From Burhinus oedicnemus (taxonomy: Eukaryota; Chordata; Aves; Charadriiformes; Burhinidae), in NCBI GenBank assembly GCA_008921705.1, contig VFFE01007869.1, positions 3,711,234 to 3,775,233 on the forward strand: 64,000 nucleotides of DNA, written 5' to 3'. Each line of letters begins with the position of its first letter. Position 1 is the first letter of the stretch. The position numbers were made by a program, and so were the translations under genes. The notes beneath the pieces are model-generated. The model had not been told where the DNA came from, did not search any database, and was given only the letters and a program-made list of their open reading frames with translations. Positions 49,040-60,400 of this stretch are shown here, piece after piece.

Positions 49040-49500
49040 GTCAGAGTCCATTGAGATCCCAGATAAAGCTTTAAATATCAATCAGAAGAATTAAGAGGAG
49101 TTAATTCCGGTAATTACAAGCAATATCAGTCAAATTTATGCATGGGTCGTTAAGACACCAAAGGCTATAAAATCATATGACAATGCAAAGAAGAATCCTA
49201 ACAGCTTTTATTTATTGCCTTTTCTATCACTGGAGACCACGATCACTGCTGTAAACGTGTAAACAATACCAGTGAAGGCTTTAATGCATTTTATCACCCA
49301 TTTCCACTGTCTGGAGGCCAATGAGACAAGGCTTTGTGCTCCATGTATTGTGTAATTAAGATCTTTTTAATGAAAAGCAAAGCTAAGACAGTTATCAACC
49401 GATTTATATAGGAAATTGGAGGCATTTAGCACAAAAATACACAACATGGAGATAAGACTTTTGTAGATATTAGACTCTTAATTGTATTTATTATGTACTT
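49040..49500. promoter_or_regulatory. Strong candidate conserved non-coding element
   Basis: About 460 bp of unique AT-rich sequence with almost no low complexity and many transcription-factor-like cores: GGAGTTAATTCCGGTAATTAC near 49,097, TTTATGCATGGG near 49,136, CGTGTAAACAATACC near 49,255 (forkhead/SOX-like), GGCTTTAATGC near 49,278, and GTGTAATTAAGATC near 49,348. No open frame of note. The texture is that of deeply conserved developmental enhancers, but this is an impression and needs an alignment. Confidence 0.45.
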
Positions 49501-49859
49501 ACTTGTATGAGGGGCACACAGGCAGAGCCCAAACCAGGCCGCTGCTCACAACTGTGGTCAGAGGATGGCAAATCCCCTTAAAAACCAGGAAAAATAGTTG
49601 GGTTTGGGCTGGGTAGGTGGGAATGCTCACAGTCCGTGTGGCACAAGCGGGGTCAGCCTCGTCCTCCTTTTCCTCCAGCACACAATGAAATACACAGCAA
49701 AGTACACCTGGATGGTGCCCCACTCCCTTGGGCTACCCTGAGCACTGGGTTTGGTTGTGGGGGTTTTTTTAGGTCATTCCACTCAGATTAGTTAAGCTAC
49801 AAAAAGCCTTCTTTCTAAAAAAGTTACCCAAAACCCCCCACATTTCACACGTTTTCTCA

Positions 49860-50060
49860 GTGCTGTCAGATGCCTTCAGGCTAAACATTCTTGAATTCAT
49901 TCTGTTACATCTTTCCTGGCTGAACTATAATTACTGCAGCAGTGGGGATGAGTCATCACAAGCTGTAGTTTATCTTCTGGAATATAGCGTGTACTGTACC
50001 TAATACTGTGTGCGCTGGAACTAAATCAGCTCCTTACTCCAATACCTTTATTGTAAAAAA
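49860..50060. promoter_or_regulatory. Enhancer-like block with a perfect AP-1 site
   Basis: Contains TGAGTCA at 49949-49955, AACTATAATTACTGC near 49,923 and TGTAGTTTATCTTC near 49,964. Surrounding DNA is unique. The AP-1 heptamer alone is common by chance, so the call rests on the clustering and is weak. Confidence 0.3.
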
Positions 50061-53005
50061 AGAGGCAAAGACAGGATCTATCTGTCATTCACATGCAATG
50101 TGTAGCACAGGCCCTTAATTTGCACCTTTCCTACACAAATCGTACTAAGAGATTTGATCTTATGCTTACCTGTCTCTGTGGGCCATGGGTACAAATAAAG
50201 AGCAACAATCTCGGGAGAAGAAACTCAGAAGCTGGTGGGAAAAAAGTGGGAATAAAGGAGGAAATCCTGCTTTGGGTGTTTGGCCTTTTCCTTTGGGTGC
50301 CCTCGTGGGCATGGGAGGCTCCAGGTGGCCTCTCACCAAGCCGTGCCCCTCAAGTTGATCATCCCCACGTCCTTCTGGAACCGGGTGTTCATGAGAAAGG
50401 ACAGCCTCAGCAATAATACGCTTTTTGCACATTCTCAGAAGGAGCTGAGATTTCCTCATTTCATCTCTAGTTGAAACACCTTAATTTAAGCTTCACCCAT
50501 TTTGTTAAATTAGCTTCCACATCCTAATTAACAGCTTGTGCACTTGAGAAATGTAGCCTCCAGTTTTAGGAGTAATGGCTCTTTCCTATTCTAGGTTCCC
50601 ACCTAATTTGTTCTCTGTCAAAAACTTTAGAGATAGCAGCTTTTAATTACATGAAAAGGTAAGTCATCAATTTGTCTGTACCACCCTTGTTAAAGATTTC
50701 CTTCACCAAAGTTATCGGTGTGGCTTATTGCACCGAAGCATTCAGAGATCTGCTGCTCTTAATGGCCGTGACTACGCGTAGCTTTAGCTTTCTTACTAAA
50801 ACCATCTTCAACTTGGATCAAAAATTCATCTTTTCTTCAACAGACGGCCTGCTACAAAGTCCTTCTTATAAACAAACATGTCACTCCCAAAGAAAATTAA
50901 GATGATTTCTGTGACCACATCAATTTCCCCCAAAATGAAGTGACAGCCCACAAGTCAAACACTGTGATGATGGGCAAAAATGCAAAGCTTGAGAGAACAT
51001 CTGTGCCAGCTTCATACTAGGAAAAGGCATGGATTTCCTATTTTCAGAGACAAACTCCCTGACAACAACTCATATTTGTCCGATAGTTTGAAGGACACCC
51101 AAAAGCACCAGCAACGCAGGCGCCCAGCCTCTCCTGAATGCCAGCAGCAACTCCTGGGGCCAACTCATCAGGTTATATTTAAGGTGAAATTTGGCCGCCC
51201 TCCCCGTGGGGCTCGTGCCATTGGGAAGATCCAGCAAGGTTTATGGGCATGCCACAAACCACCTTATTACTGCTGCCTTCTGGGTGGTTTGGTTCTCTTC
51301 TGCACGGTCCCGGTGTAATGTATTTTATAGGATCATCTTTTCCTAATCAGATCGTCCAAAAAAAAAAATTACCTGAGTGGTGTAATTCTGAAGTTCCACC
51401 TGTCCAGTCGATTGAGCGGTTCATGCTTGTAGTCCACAGGGCCCTGGTTTTATTTATTTATTTTTTTCTCAGCATCTGTGTTTAGGTAACGCTTATTTTA
51501 GATGTAATAGACCTTCCAGCATTTGGCCCCTCACAGTTAGATTTGGCTTTCCACGCTCAGATTTTGCTACTATGGTACCTAGAAATGTGGGCAGTTAGAA
51601 AGCCATGGCTGAAACTACCAGTTTTCTCCTCTAAAATTAAAAAGTAGGCCCTGGCTTTCAGCAGCAGCGTGACTTGAGGTAAATTAACTTTCACTTTGGC
51701 TTTTGATGGATGTATAATGAACTCTGCATTGTTCAGCTGGAAATCTTGGAGCTATTTTTCATTCCAAATGTCTTCTGAGCAGCACGTTTGACAGGTTATT
51801 AAGATTTTAGTATCACTGTGGAAACATTTTTCTAGGCTTCTTGGCTAGGATCAGGAGAGGTTCACTGCACCTTCTCCATCTCCACACCAGCCTGCTGATC
51901 TCCTAAACCAGCTGGTTTTCAAAACTCACCTTTTTTAGATTACTGCGGATAGGAGGTATCTAATAAGCAATGATTTCCAATTCTGGTTTCTTTGTCCTAA
52001 TCACCAAGCTGCATTGAGCAAGGCTGTCACATCGTTTAATTTAACTACTTAAGTGTAGGAAGCTTAGCCATTAGTCATTGGGAAAGGTCAAGTTTCTCTG
52101 AAGGATCACCAAATTACGGAGCCAGGGAGATGCTGGCTGGAGAGCAGCTCCGGGAGCTCATTTAGAGACGCGGACCCCGCAGCATCCCTCTGCCAGGGCA
52201 GGAGCGAGGGCAAGTGGTGGGACAGCAGAGGGATGCTGGATGCTCTTGACCGCAGCTCTCTGGCCTACCAGGAGAGATTTTCATTATCTGAATGACTCAG
52301 ACCTCTTCTGCTTGTGCGCTATTTCCATTTATCTCACTTTTATAAAGGTTTTAATGATTTGCAATTTTCCAAGCAATTTACAGAACACATTTCAGCTTTC
52401 TACTGCAAGGGCATCGCAGGCAAACATTTTCCTTTTCTTGGGGTACTATGACTTTAGTGCTTATGTACTAAAGACAAAACTTTTCAACTTTGAAGTAATG
52501 AATCACAACGAAAATAGTGAAATATTTTGTGAACAGAAACTAAAGAAAAGGTAAAAATCTTCATATAACAAACAAATTCGAGTTGATTAAAACCCCAGCC
52601 TCCCCGCAGTCAATGCAACCATCAACTTCTGCTTCTCCTCCATACTTCAGTTTTGGTTACCAAACTGACTTTCTGGTAACTGAGAGGAGGTGAGGGAAGA
52701 AATACCTATGGAGCGGTGTAGGACAAGGTGAGCCCTAAGGGAGGCAGGGAAGAGAGGGGCAGGTATTGGATGAGACATGGGCTCCAAAGGCAGTTTCAGA
52801 GTTTTCAAAGCCTGCACCTGGCAAAAGAATTTCAGAGTTCTTCAGAAGGTGCAGTCTGATGACACATAATATCACTTTCTTGAGGAATAATGACAAGATG
52901 GATGCCTTTTGCTCACTCTGTTCTGATATAACTATTTCTTGCTGTCTGAGTCATCTCATCAGCCTGCTGAGCTACAAAGAGATTTTACTGGTGTATAATG
53001 CCACT
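50061..53005. other. Non-coding stretch, AT-rich
   Basis: No gene or interspersed repeat recognised in about 2.9 kb. 50,470-50,660 is rich in TTAATTAA-like words (CCTAATTAACAG near 50,523). Frames reach 112 codons (50980-51318, plus) with no recognisable product. A9 lies at 51,359-51,367 and a T-rich run at 51,451-51,470. Confidence 0.55.
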
Positions 53006-53143
53006 GATTCATAGAATCATAGAATGGTTTAGGTTGGAAAGGACCTTAAAGATCATCTAGTTCCAACCCCCCTGCCATGGGCAAGGACACCTCCCATGGC
53101 CCTTTAGACCTAGTTGCTCAAAGCCTCATCCAACCTGGCCTTG
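53006..53143 (-). mobile_element. CR1: CR1 LINE, very short 3' fragment (about 138 bp)
   Basis: Starts on plus with two copies of the terminal repeat (ATTCATAGAATCATAGAATGG), then AGGTTGGAAAGGACCTTAAAG and CTGCCATGGGCAAGGACACC, and ends at CAACCTGGCCTTG. This is the only transposable element seen between 47.6 and 62.7 kb. Confidence 0.95.
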
Positions 53144-53939
53144 TATTTCAGAACTTTATGAAAGAGAGGGAAAAGGGGTCCAACATTTTATGAAAAAGCA
53201 GCATTTGGCCAAATTAGAAATTATTGATTAGCAGCAACCACAATGCTACCACGAAATGCAGGGCTTTCTCAGTGTCTAAGCTCCAGCCCTAGCCAGCCTC
53301 ACCTCAGTATAGGTCAGTGCTATGGCTTCTGAAGTCAGCAGCTTGGATTAAACTGGTATGACTGGGTCTACTTCCCAGCTCCAGGACAGGACAAGTAAGG
53401 AGAATCTTGTAAGTCTAAGAGTCAAGTAAGGAGAGACAAGTAAGAAAGCTAACTCTTCAATTCATTTCTGTCTTGCAAACACTTCACTATGAAAGGCCAC
53501 ATGGAACTTTCCATTCCAGGGTGAGATTACTTTTTTTAAATTATTTTTTTATTAACACTGATAAAATGCCTTCAACACAGAAGTTATAAAGTAAAATGAA
53601 TAAGTTACTCGCTACCATTTGAGTATCTTGATAGTTTGAAGGTCCAAAGTTATTAAACAGTAAGTATTTTCAAAGAGAGAATATTTCTAAAATCATTCCC
53701 ACTCAAGTTTTTATTATCTTTACCTTCCTGAAGTGGGAACAAGAAACACTACGTGCACAAGAGGAAAAACAGGGAAGGTGTCTGAGACCTGAGGGTCATT
53801 TAAATACATGTAACTCCACCTTCAAACCTTGCCAGCTACGGTGTTGAACATTAAAGTATGATAGTTTTGTTTTCCTTTAGAACCCTAACTCCTCTCTCTC
53901 TCACCAGTAGATCTGCTGTTTGTACCAGGATACTTGACG
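53144..53939. other. Non-coding stretch
   Basis: No gene. A small cluster of CAAGTAAG repeats lies at 53,391-53,445 (three copies). T/A-rich low complexity at 53,531-53,555. Otherwise ordinary unique sequence. Confidence 0.6.
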
Positions 53940-54480
53940 GACAAATGAGAATGTCATCTTTTCTGTCATTTTTCCTCCAAATGCTATAAATCAGCATTTT
54001 ATGAATGAATAAATCCCATCTGCCAGCCATTAAAAGTCTGTTTCAAGGCTATGATATCCAGGTCATTTTATTTCATGACTCTGGTGCCACCAACAATAAA
54101 TAAAGTTGTTACTGCAACTCGGGATATTTTAGTCTTTCTCCAAATGGACTGTTAAAATAAGCTGGTAACTGTTTAAAGCACGTGCCTTTAACATGTACGC
54201 CGCTCTGACAGCAAGTGGGCAGCCTCCCTCCACCATCAACCTTGGCCTGTCTTATGAGTTGTACATCATTAATTAACCCTGCGATGGCCACAGCCCAGCA
54301 AACTTGGGAAATGAGCAACCAGCCAACTGAGATAACGATGAACAATGGCACGCTTGAAAGTGTGCTTGAACTGCTCGAGTCTGGCTGCCTTTACCAAAGT
54401 CCAGAGGACAACATTACACGAGCCTTGGTATGTCCTAAACCCTCTTGGGGTGTCGGTCACAAAACATGTGTGCATTAAAA
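53940..54480. promoter_or_regulatory. Strong candidate conserved non-coding element
   Basis: Unique sequence with CTATAAATCAGCATTTTATG near 53,983, GGCTATGATATCCAGG near 54,047, CAACAATAAATAAAG near 54,090 and TACATCATTAATTAACCC near 54,263. Frames of about 80 codons on both strands have no protein resemblance. First member of a cluster that continues to 57.4 kb. Confidence 0.4.
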
Positions 54481-54929
54481 TTTGGATGAGATGAGATCAG
54501 TCTTTTACGGGTTGTTGAAGAGTAATTTATACATAAGCGAGAGGGTATATTCCTACTGTATGTAAAAACAGATGCGCACACATAAGTGCTTCCCCTACAA
54601 CTGAAGAGGAGCATCCTGTGCCAGGATGGGCAGTTTGTTGCAAAGCTTCAGACCTAGGGGAATAGATTTTCTGGAAATTGTGCACACATTTATCTCTCTG
54701 CCTAATTTACACGTACAGTTATTATTTGTGTGGGCAGCAGCAGCCACCATGCATGTGGATGATTAATGAAATGTGTAAAAAAACCCCACACATTTGGTTG
54801 CTATGAATGTCACACAATCTTAATAATTTTGTGCATAATTTGTGTCCAAAACACATTTTTTTCCCCCATGCAGCTACACCCTTTAAAAGCCAGTTTGCAC
54901 ACTGGGAATCTGTCCCCATAACTTTTGAC

Positions 54930-55470
54930 CTCACGCAATCTTGAGATCACGAATGCAAAATATAAAACCACAATTTCTTACTAATAATATCCCTAATGTT
55001 TTGTTTAGTTTGGCTTCTGGTAAGTGGTCACTGATTATATTAGGTGTTACGCTAATGAAGCGTAAGATGCTATTTCCATGCTTGTCCTGAGCTGGCACAA
55101 TATTACCCAAGAGAAAAGGCAGAGATCCTTTCCTGGTGCATATGTCCCTCCAAAATCGGAAACTGTTGTCACTAAAATAATTGACGCACAACACTTCTTG
55201 ACACGTCTGTTTTTAATTAAAGGATATTTCAATTAAAAAGGGGGAACCATTTTACAGGAATCTTTCTGCCAGATGGTGATCCCTAATTTACCTCAAATGT
55301 GTTGGATGCAGCACAATTTGTTCCTGATTAGCTGAGGTTGATCAGATGTGTAAAATAACACTTGTGCTATGAAAAATGAGTTGACATGACCCCATGAAAT
55401 GAGCATACGGGTCTTTTCCTCCATTGATATCTGAGCTATTTAAGAGTTACTGGGAATTCCGGCTTTGTCC
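54930..55470. promoter_or_regulatory. Strong candidate conserved non-coding element
   Basis: Contains TACTAATAATATCCCTAATG near 54,980, TTACGCTAATGAAGCG near 55,048, AAAATAATTGACGCAC near 55,174, TTTTTAATTAAAGG near 55,211 and CTGATTAGCTGAGG near 55,324. The repeated TAATTA/CTAATGA homeodomain cores with intervening unique sequence suggest an enhancer. No coding signal. Confidence 0.42.
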
Positions 55471-55729
55471 TAAGACTACAATTGTGGAAAAGAACCACTA
55501 CGGATACAGCAACCAGGGATGCTGTGAGTACTCCACGAGTCCTGTGGCTGCAGGTAGCTATTGAGTCCCTAAACCAGCTCCCTATCCTCTCCTCATCTGC
55601 AGATTGGCAGTGAATACACTAATTCCATAAAAAAAGAGAAATAAAAAAATAAATTATTTTCAATGGACCAACTTAAACACAACTTCAGATTTTTCTACTA
55701 TTAAGACTCCTAAAAAACCCCAACCAAAT

Positions 55730-56130
55730 ACAGAACATATTTTCTCATATAACATGTCCCGACGTCAAAGCAATTTGTACAAATTCTGCGACTGGCCCAT
55801 GGAATTCACAACTCCAGCAAAACAATTTTCAAGACCTAATTGGAAAATCTGTGCTGCAATACGGGTGACTATTAGGCAGCTCCTTTCACTTTTACATACT
55901 TTCATTTCTGCCAGCTCTTAATTTGGCATGCTCATTAATGGCGAATGAATTGACTGCACCATACTGAAAGAGCAAATCATGCACACAATGAACATTAATA
56001 TTTCCAGCATGTAAAATACCTCTTACACATCAGTGAAATACATGTTTTATAAATTAAACTGAGAATGCAACCATGATTTGGCACTGTATTAGCAGATTAT
56101 GAATTGCAATTTATTGCAGTGGCTGAATAC
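55730..56130. promoter_or_regulatory. Strong candidate conserved non-coding element
   Basis: Contains CCCGACGTCAAAGCAATTTG near 55,757 (ACGTCA, a CRE-like half site, beside CAAAG, a TCF-like core), CCTAATTGG near 55,835, GCTCATTAATGGCGAATG near 55,930, and GAACATTAATATTTCC near 55,989. Low in simple repeats, no open frame above 60 codons. Confidence 0.43.
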
Positions 56131-56639
56131 CAGTCCAAAAACCCCCAAGCCTTGGATCACCTTCAGCACTCTTCAGACTTTCACTCTGCTCTGCTGGGTG
56201 CTACGTGTAAATTTCCACTTTTTGGATTATAATAATTTTTCTTTTTTTTTTTTAAACACTGTGAATTTAAGCTCATTCTAGTGCCAGAACTGGCAGTGGT
56301 TCTGCAGCAAGGGGCCAGGATACCGTAACTGCTGGAGAGGCTACAAATGCCTTAGCTGCTCTGGTAAATCTGGACCTGAGAATTGAGCAGGATTAAGGAC
56401 CGTTAGGTTACATGGAAACTCACTGCAGTCATTGCATAAACTCCTACTAATATGAGAAGTTTTTATGTTAGGGTATAAATAATCCTAAACCAAATCTGAC
56501 CACATTAGTATTTAATGAGCAGAGAAGGAGACCGGAGAGCTGTGGCAACAGGACTGAGCTGTGAGCAGATGAAGTGGTGTCGCCCTTCAGCTTTCCTGCA
56601 GTTGTTATTTCTTTCTGTGACTATCAATAAAACTTTACC

Positions 56640-57420
56640 TGAGCAGTAACTCACAGGAGATGTAAGCGGTAGGAAATTAGATTCTCCGGTATCTTGATAT
56701 TTGCCGCTGCGATATTATATGAAAGGTTCGTTGGTATCTGAGACCCCAATCCTATACGCTGGGTCATTCTGAGTAGACCCCACGTGCCCAGGGAGGCAGT
56801 TTTACCATCAGGGCATTGCTAACTACCTGACACATTAATTCCATGGTATTTGCAATGACCCTTGAAGCCTTAATATTTCACCAGCCCCATTGGAAAAAAA
56901 CGAGTTTTTTTCAAAAGCGCAGTTCAATGGCTCTTGCCCGGCAAAGCAGAAGGTCCCTGCAGGACAGGCGGCATTTTAAGATTTCCAGCTCACATTTTGT
57001 AGCGTAAAGATCATCCTCTTACACACCAGCCGCAACAATACTTGGGAGCTAACATAGCGAAATACTTCTTTGCATACTACTGTATTTCTTACAGGGCAAG
57101 GTTTTCAGTTTCAAAACCTTTTTTAAATTTGCATTTCAAAGTAGCTATAAAATATGAATTCCAGTGCAAAGCATTAGCATAAAGCCATTCAGTATTAAAT
57201 ATTCTGTCAAAAGTGCCAGGAAAAATTCCACAACTATTGCATTTCCATCTGGCAACATCTCCCTACCCTGAGTATTTGCATAAAATATTTCCGCAATAAA
57301 GAAAAATTATGAAACATAAACTCTTTATATTATTTCCAACTAGATAACTTCTTCACAATTGTGTAAGCCAAGGAACCCGGCTATTGCAAACAAACTAATT
57401 CCCTCTTTTCCAACTATTTC
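56640..57420. promoter_or_regulatory. Strong candidate conserved non-coding element, with an octamer
   Basis: A long unique block with GGAAATTAGATTC near 56,671, CGCTGCGATATTATATG near 56,705, TTTGCATTTC near 57,128, CATTCAGTATTAAATATTC near 57,187, a perfect octamer ATTTGCAT at 57274-57281, and TTCACAATTGTG near 57,352. The central part (56,760-56,960) is more GC-rich and may be a separate unit. Regulatory function is inferred. Confidence 0.42.
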
Positions 57421-60400
57421 AGAACGGTTTCGGAAAAACCCTCCCTACTCCCTTTCACTTAAATGTTTAGGTAGATTTTTAAATCTATAAGATTTTTGGG
57501 TTTTAAGCCAATAAGAAGTCACTGAAGAGAGGCTGCACAAGGTGCTCCTGTTCACTGCTGCTTGTGCACTCTGTTCTACCTCCGTTTGCAATTTAGGCTT
57601 GCCAAATTATTGGAGTAAATTGGTGCACAGCATCGTTTCCCTCCCCTTCCCAGTACTTAATCTATTGAATTAACCCTAAATTTTCATAGCTACATCTTTG
57701 CAAGTTAACATTTGACCTGGCACTACCCCACCTCACAGAATTAGACTTCAAATACTGTATTTCCAGCGTTCTTCCAGATCTTGGGCAGCAGAGAAGAAAG
57801 TGATCATGCGGCTGCAGCACAACAGAGAGTAAAATAAAGAGGGAAAATAGACGGGACTAAGTTAGGATCAGATCTTTGATCAAGCTGGGAATTAAAGTTG
57901 GACACAGAGCTAAATTCTGCATCTGGACTACGGTGAGGCTCGTAGGGAGGGTGGGGAGGAGAGCAGCGTGCGTTAGATGCCCGTTTGTCACCATGGCTTT
58001 CCCACGGATTTGGCTACATCTGCGAAACCCTCTTCCACACATGATAAATCCGTTTGTAAAGATGTATTGCTGAAAGGAGAGGGTGCTTCAGGCATTTAAG
58101 TATTAAAACTCTTGACCCAGCGTTTCACGTGGAGAAGATTGTGTAGCACTGTTTGCCACCATCATCTATTAAAATAATTCATAAAATATACAACCATATT
58201 ATACTCTCTAATAACTCTTTAGCCCAATAGTGGTATGGGTATGATGTTTGTAATAGTGGAGATGAAATTCACATTGAAACAAGGTAAATAACTTAGGCAT
58301 GCTGGTTTTTTCTTTTCGCTTGACTGTCTGGGAATGGTGTTCACACCAGTTCTGTTTAGAGCTTATTTCAGCAAAAAGGCCATGTGCGTTTCAGTCGCAA
58401 AAACAAGGAAGTTTAATGCAAAGCATATTTTCTGTCTTTAAATATGCACATTTATCCAAGCCTTTCCATGATTACGTGTCAACCTTCTAAGAAAAGGAGG
58501 AAGAAAATGCAAAAAAGAGTATGTTTGTGTTTTGCACGTGTCCACGCAGGTTATATGGAATAGGGAAACTTCTTGCTCATGCAATTATAAATTACTTCTC
58601 AGTTAGAAACACTTCTATTAAAATATAGCTACATTTCCAAATCATTTAGACCAAGGTTAATTCTCTAAAACTCATACACTTTTCGTGCTCTAAATGAAGT
58701 TCGACAGAAATTAAACTTATCTCAGGCACAAGCTGTTACTTAACCACGTAAAAAAAGAGCGCCCTGCGACACCCTCCCCAGCTCCTTCACGGGTGCCCTG
58801 GGTAACACCAAGCACCTGAACTCAGAATAAGGTGACAGTCCGGGACTGCAGGGGACAGCACATGTTTGCAACACACCGGAGGAGCAGAAGAGCCAACACA
58901 GTCAGGGTTCACTTTCAGACAGTAATAGATCCGGAATACCCAGTCAACGGCACTGCAGCAAAACCGCTGGGGGAGTTGGAAACACAACTTGTCCCCACGG
59001 ATTTTGCTGCTCAGTGGCTGGGGGACACGCTAAACTACCCCTTACGCAGGGTAAAGCACCAGCTATAATACCAAACTTATACTCAAGTTCCTTTTGATTC
59101 CTAGTTAAGGGGAAAAAAGAACAACAACATTAGGTTATGATAAAAATGACTTTTAACACCACTGTATATAGAGTCTAGACTTGCACAAAATAATTATAAA
59201 AAAATTTCCCTCTTTGAAGAGCCACGGTTTGAGAATAAACCAAGATGCACAGGCTGAACTAAACCTGCCCAGACGTGATGCACTGTAGCATGTTTTAAGA
59301 GAGTGCTTTCTACAACCCTACTTCTCTTTCAACACAGCTTTATGCTCATCTTGATGTAATAAAGCGTTATTTAGAGTGAGGCTCATGTGTCCAGAAAGAG
59401 ATTCCACAAATTCTTAAGACCTTTTACATTGCTGGCATCAACCATCCAAGCACACAAGAGTTACAGTGTACGCCACAGGCTTAAGACAAACGACAGTGAT
59501 GCTGTGGAAGACCCAAATAATGCCCTTCAGTGATGCTGGAAAATGTATTCATTGAAAGCCGCTGGGGCTGGCATTCTTTTTCCATAGTGAGAGGGATTCA
59601 GTAACAGCCTCTAATTTCTTTGGCATGATTATACAGAATCTCATGTTGTGCATGCCCTCTAATACGTGAAATAATGCTTTTCTGTTTAAGAGAGTCGGGT
59701 CTAAAACAGGGGCATGGCAGAAAGATACTCCCAAAGACAAGGACAGTTGAAAGGACATCTATACCACATACAGCGTTCAGGAGCAAAGGTCTGTGCTCTG
59801 AGGGAAATTAAGTATGAACATTTAAAATTAAAATATCTCTTCATTGGCAAAATGCAAATATTCTGAATTTTCTGGATCGTTAAACCTCCTTCTGTGAAGT
59901 TAGTTAAGCCTTGGGATATTTTTACAGCATCAGGTTGGGTTTGGGGATGTCTAATAATGTGATGATTCAAGCTCACATTTGCAGGAGATCGGTGCCCTCA
60001 CAAAGACTTCTCCAGGAGGGAGCAAGAGTCTCTCCTGAAAGGTCAAAATTTGTGCACAAAGTACCAGTTGTCCAATTCCCTTTCATTTGGGTTAAGGATC
60101 AGGAAAGCTTCTGTTTCATTGGAAGAGAACGAAGGAGTTCCTGTAGATATACTTAACAACTAAGTATACCAGGATTAAACGTATTGGATGGAAATAGAGA
60201 AATGGAAAACACAAACTGGGATTTGTATGTGCAAAATCTAAGCTCTTCTGAGCCTCACTGGTTCTTACCATGCTGTCTTAGAGAAGATTCATGTCTCAAT
60301 CAAGTGGGTTTGGTTTTTGTTGCAGAGATTCAGAAAGCTCAGAAATGGGAAGGGGCAGACAGATGTCCAGAGCTGCCCAACAAGTGATGCAATTCCACCC

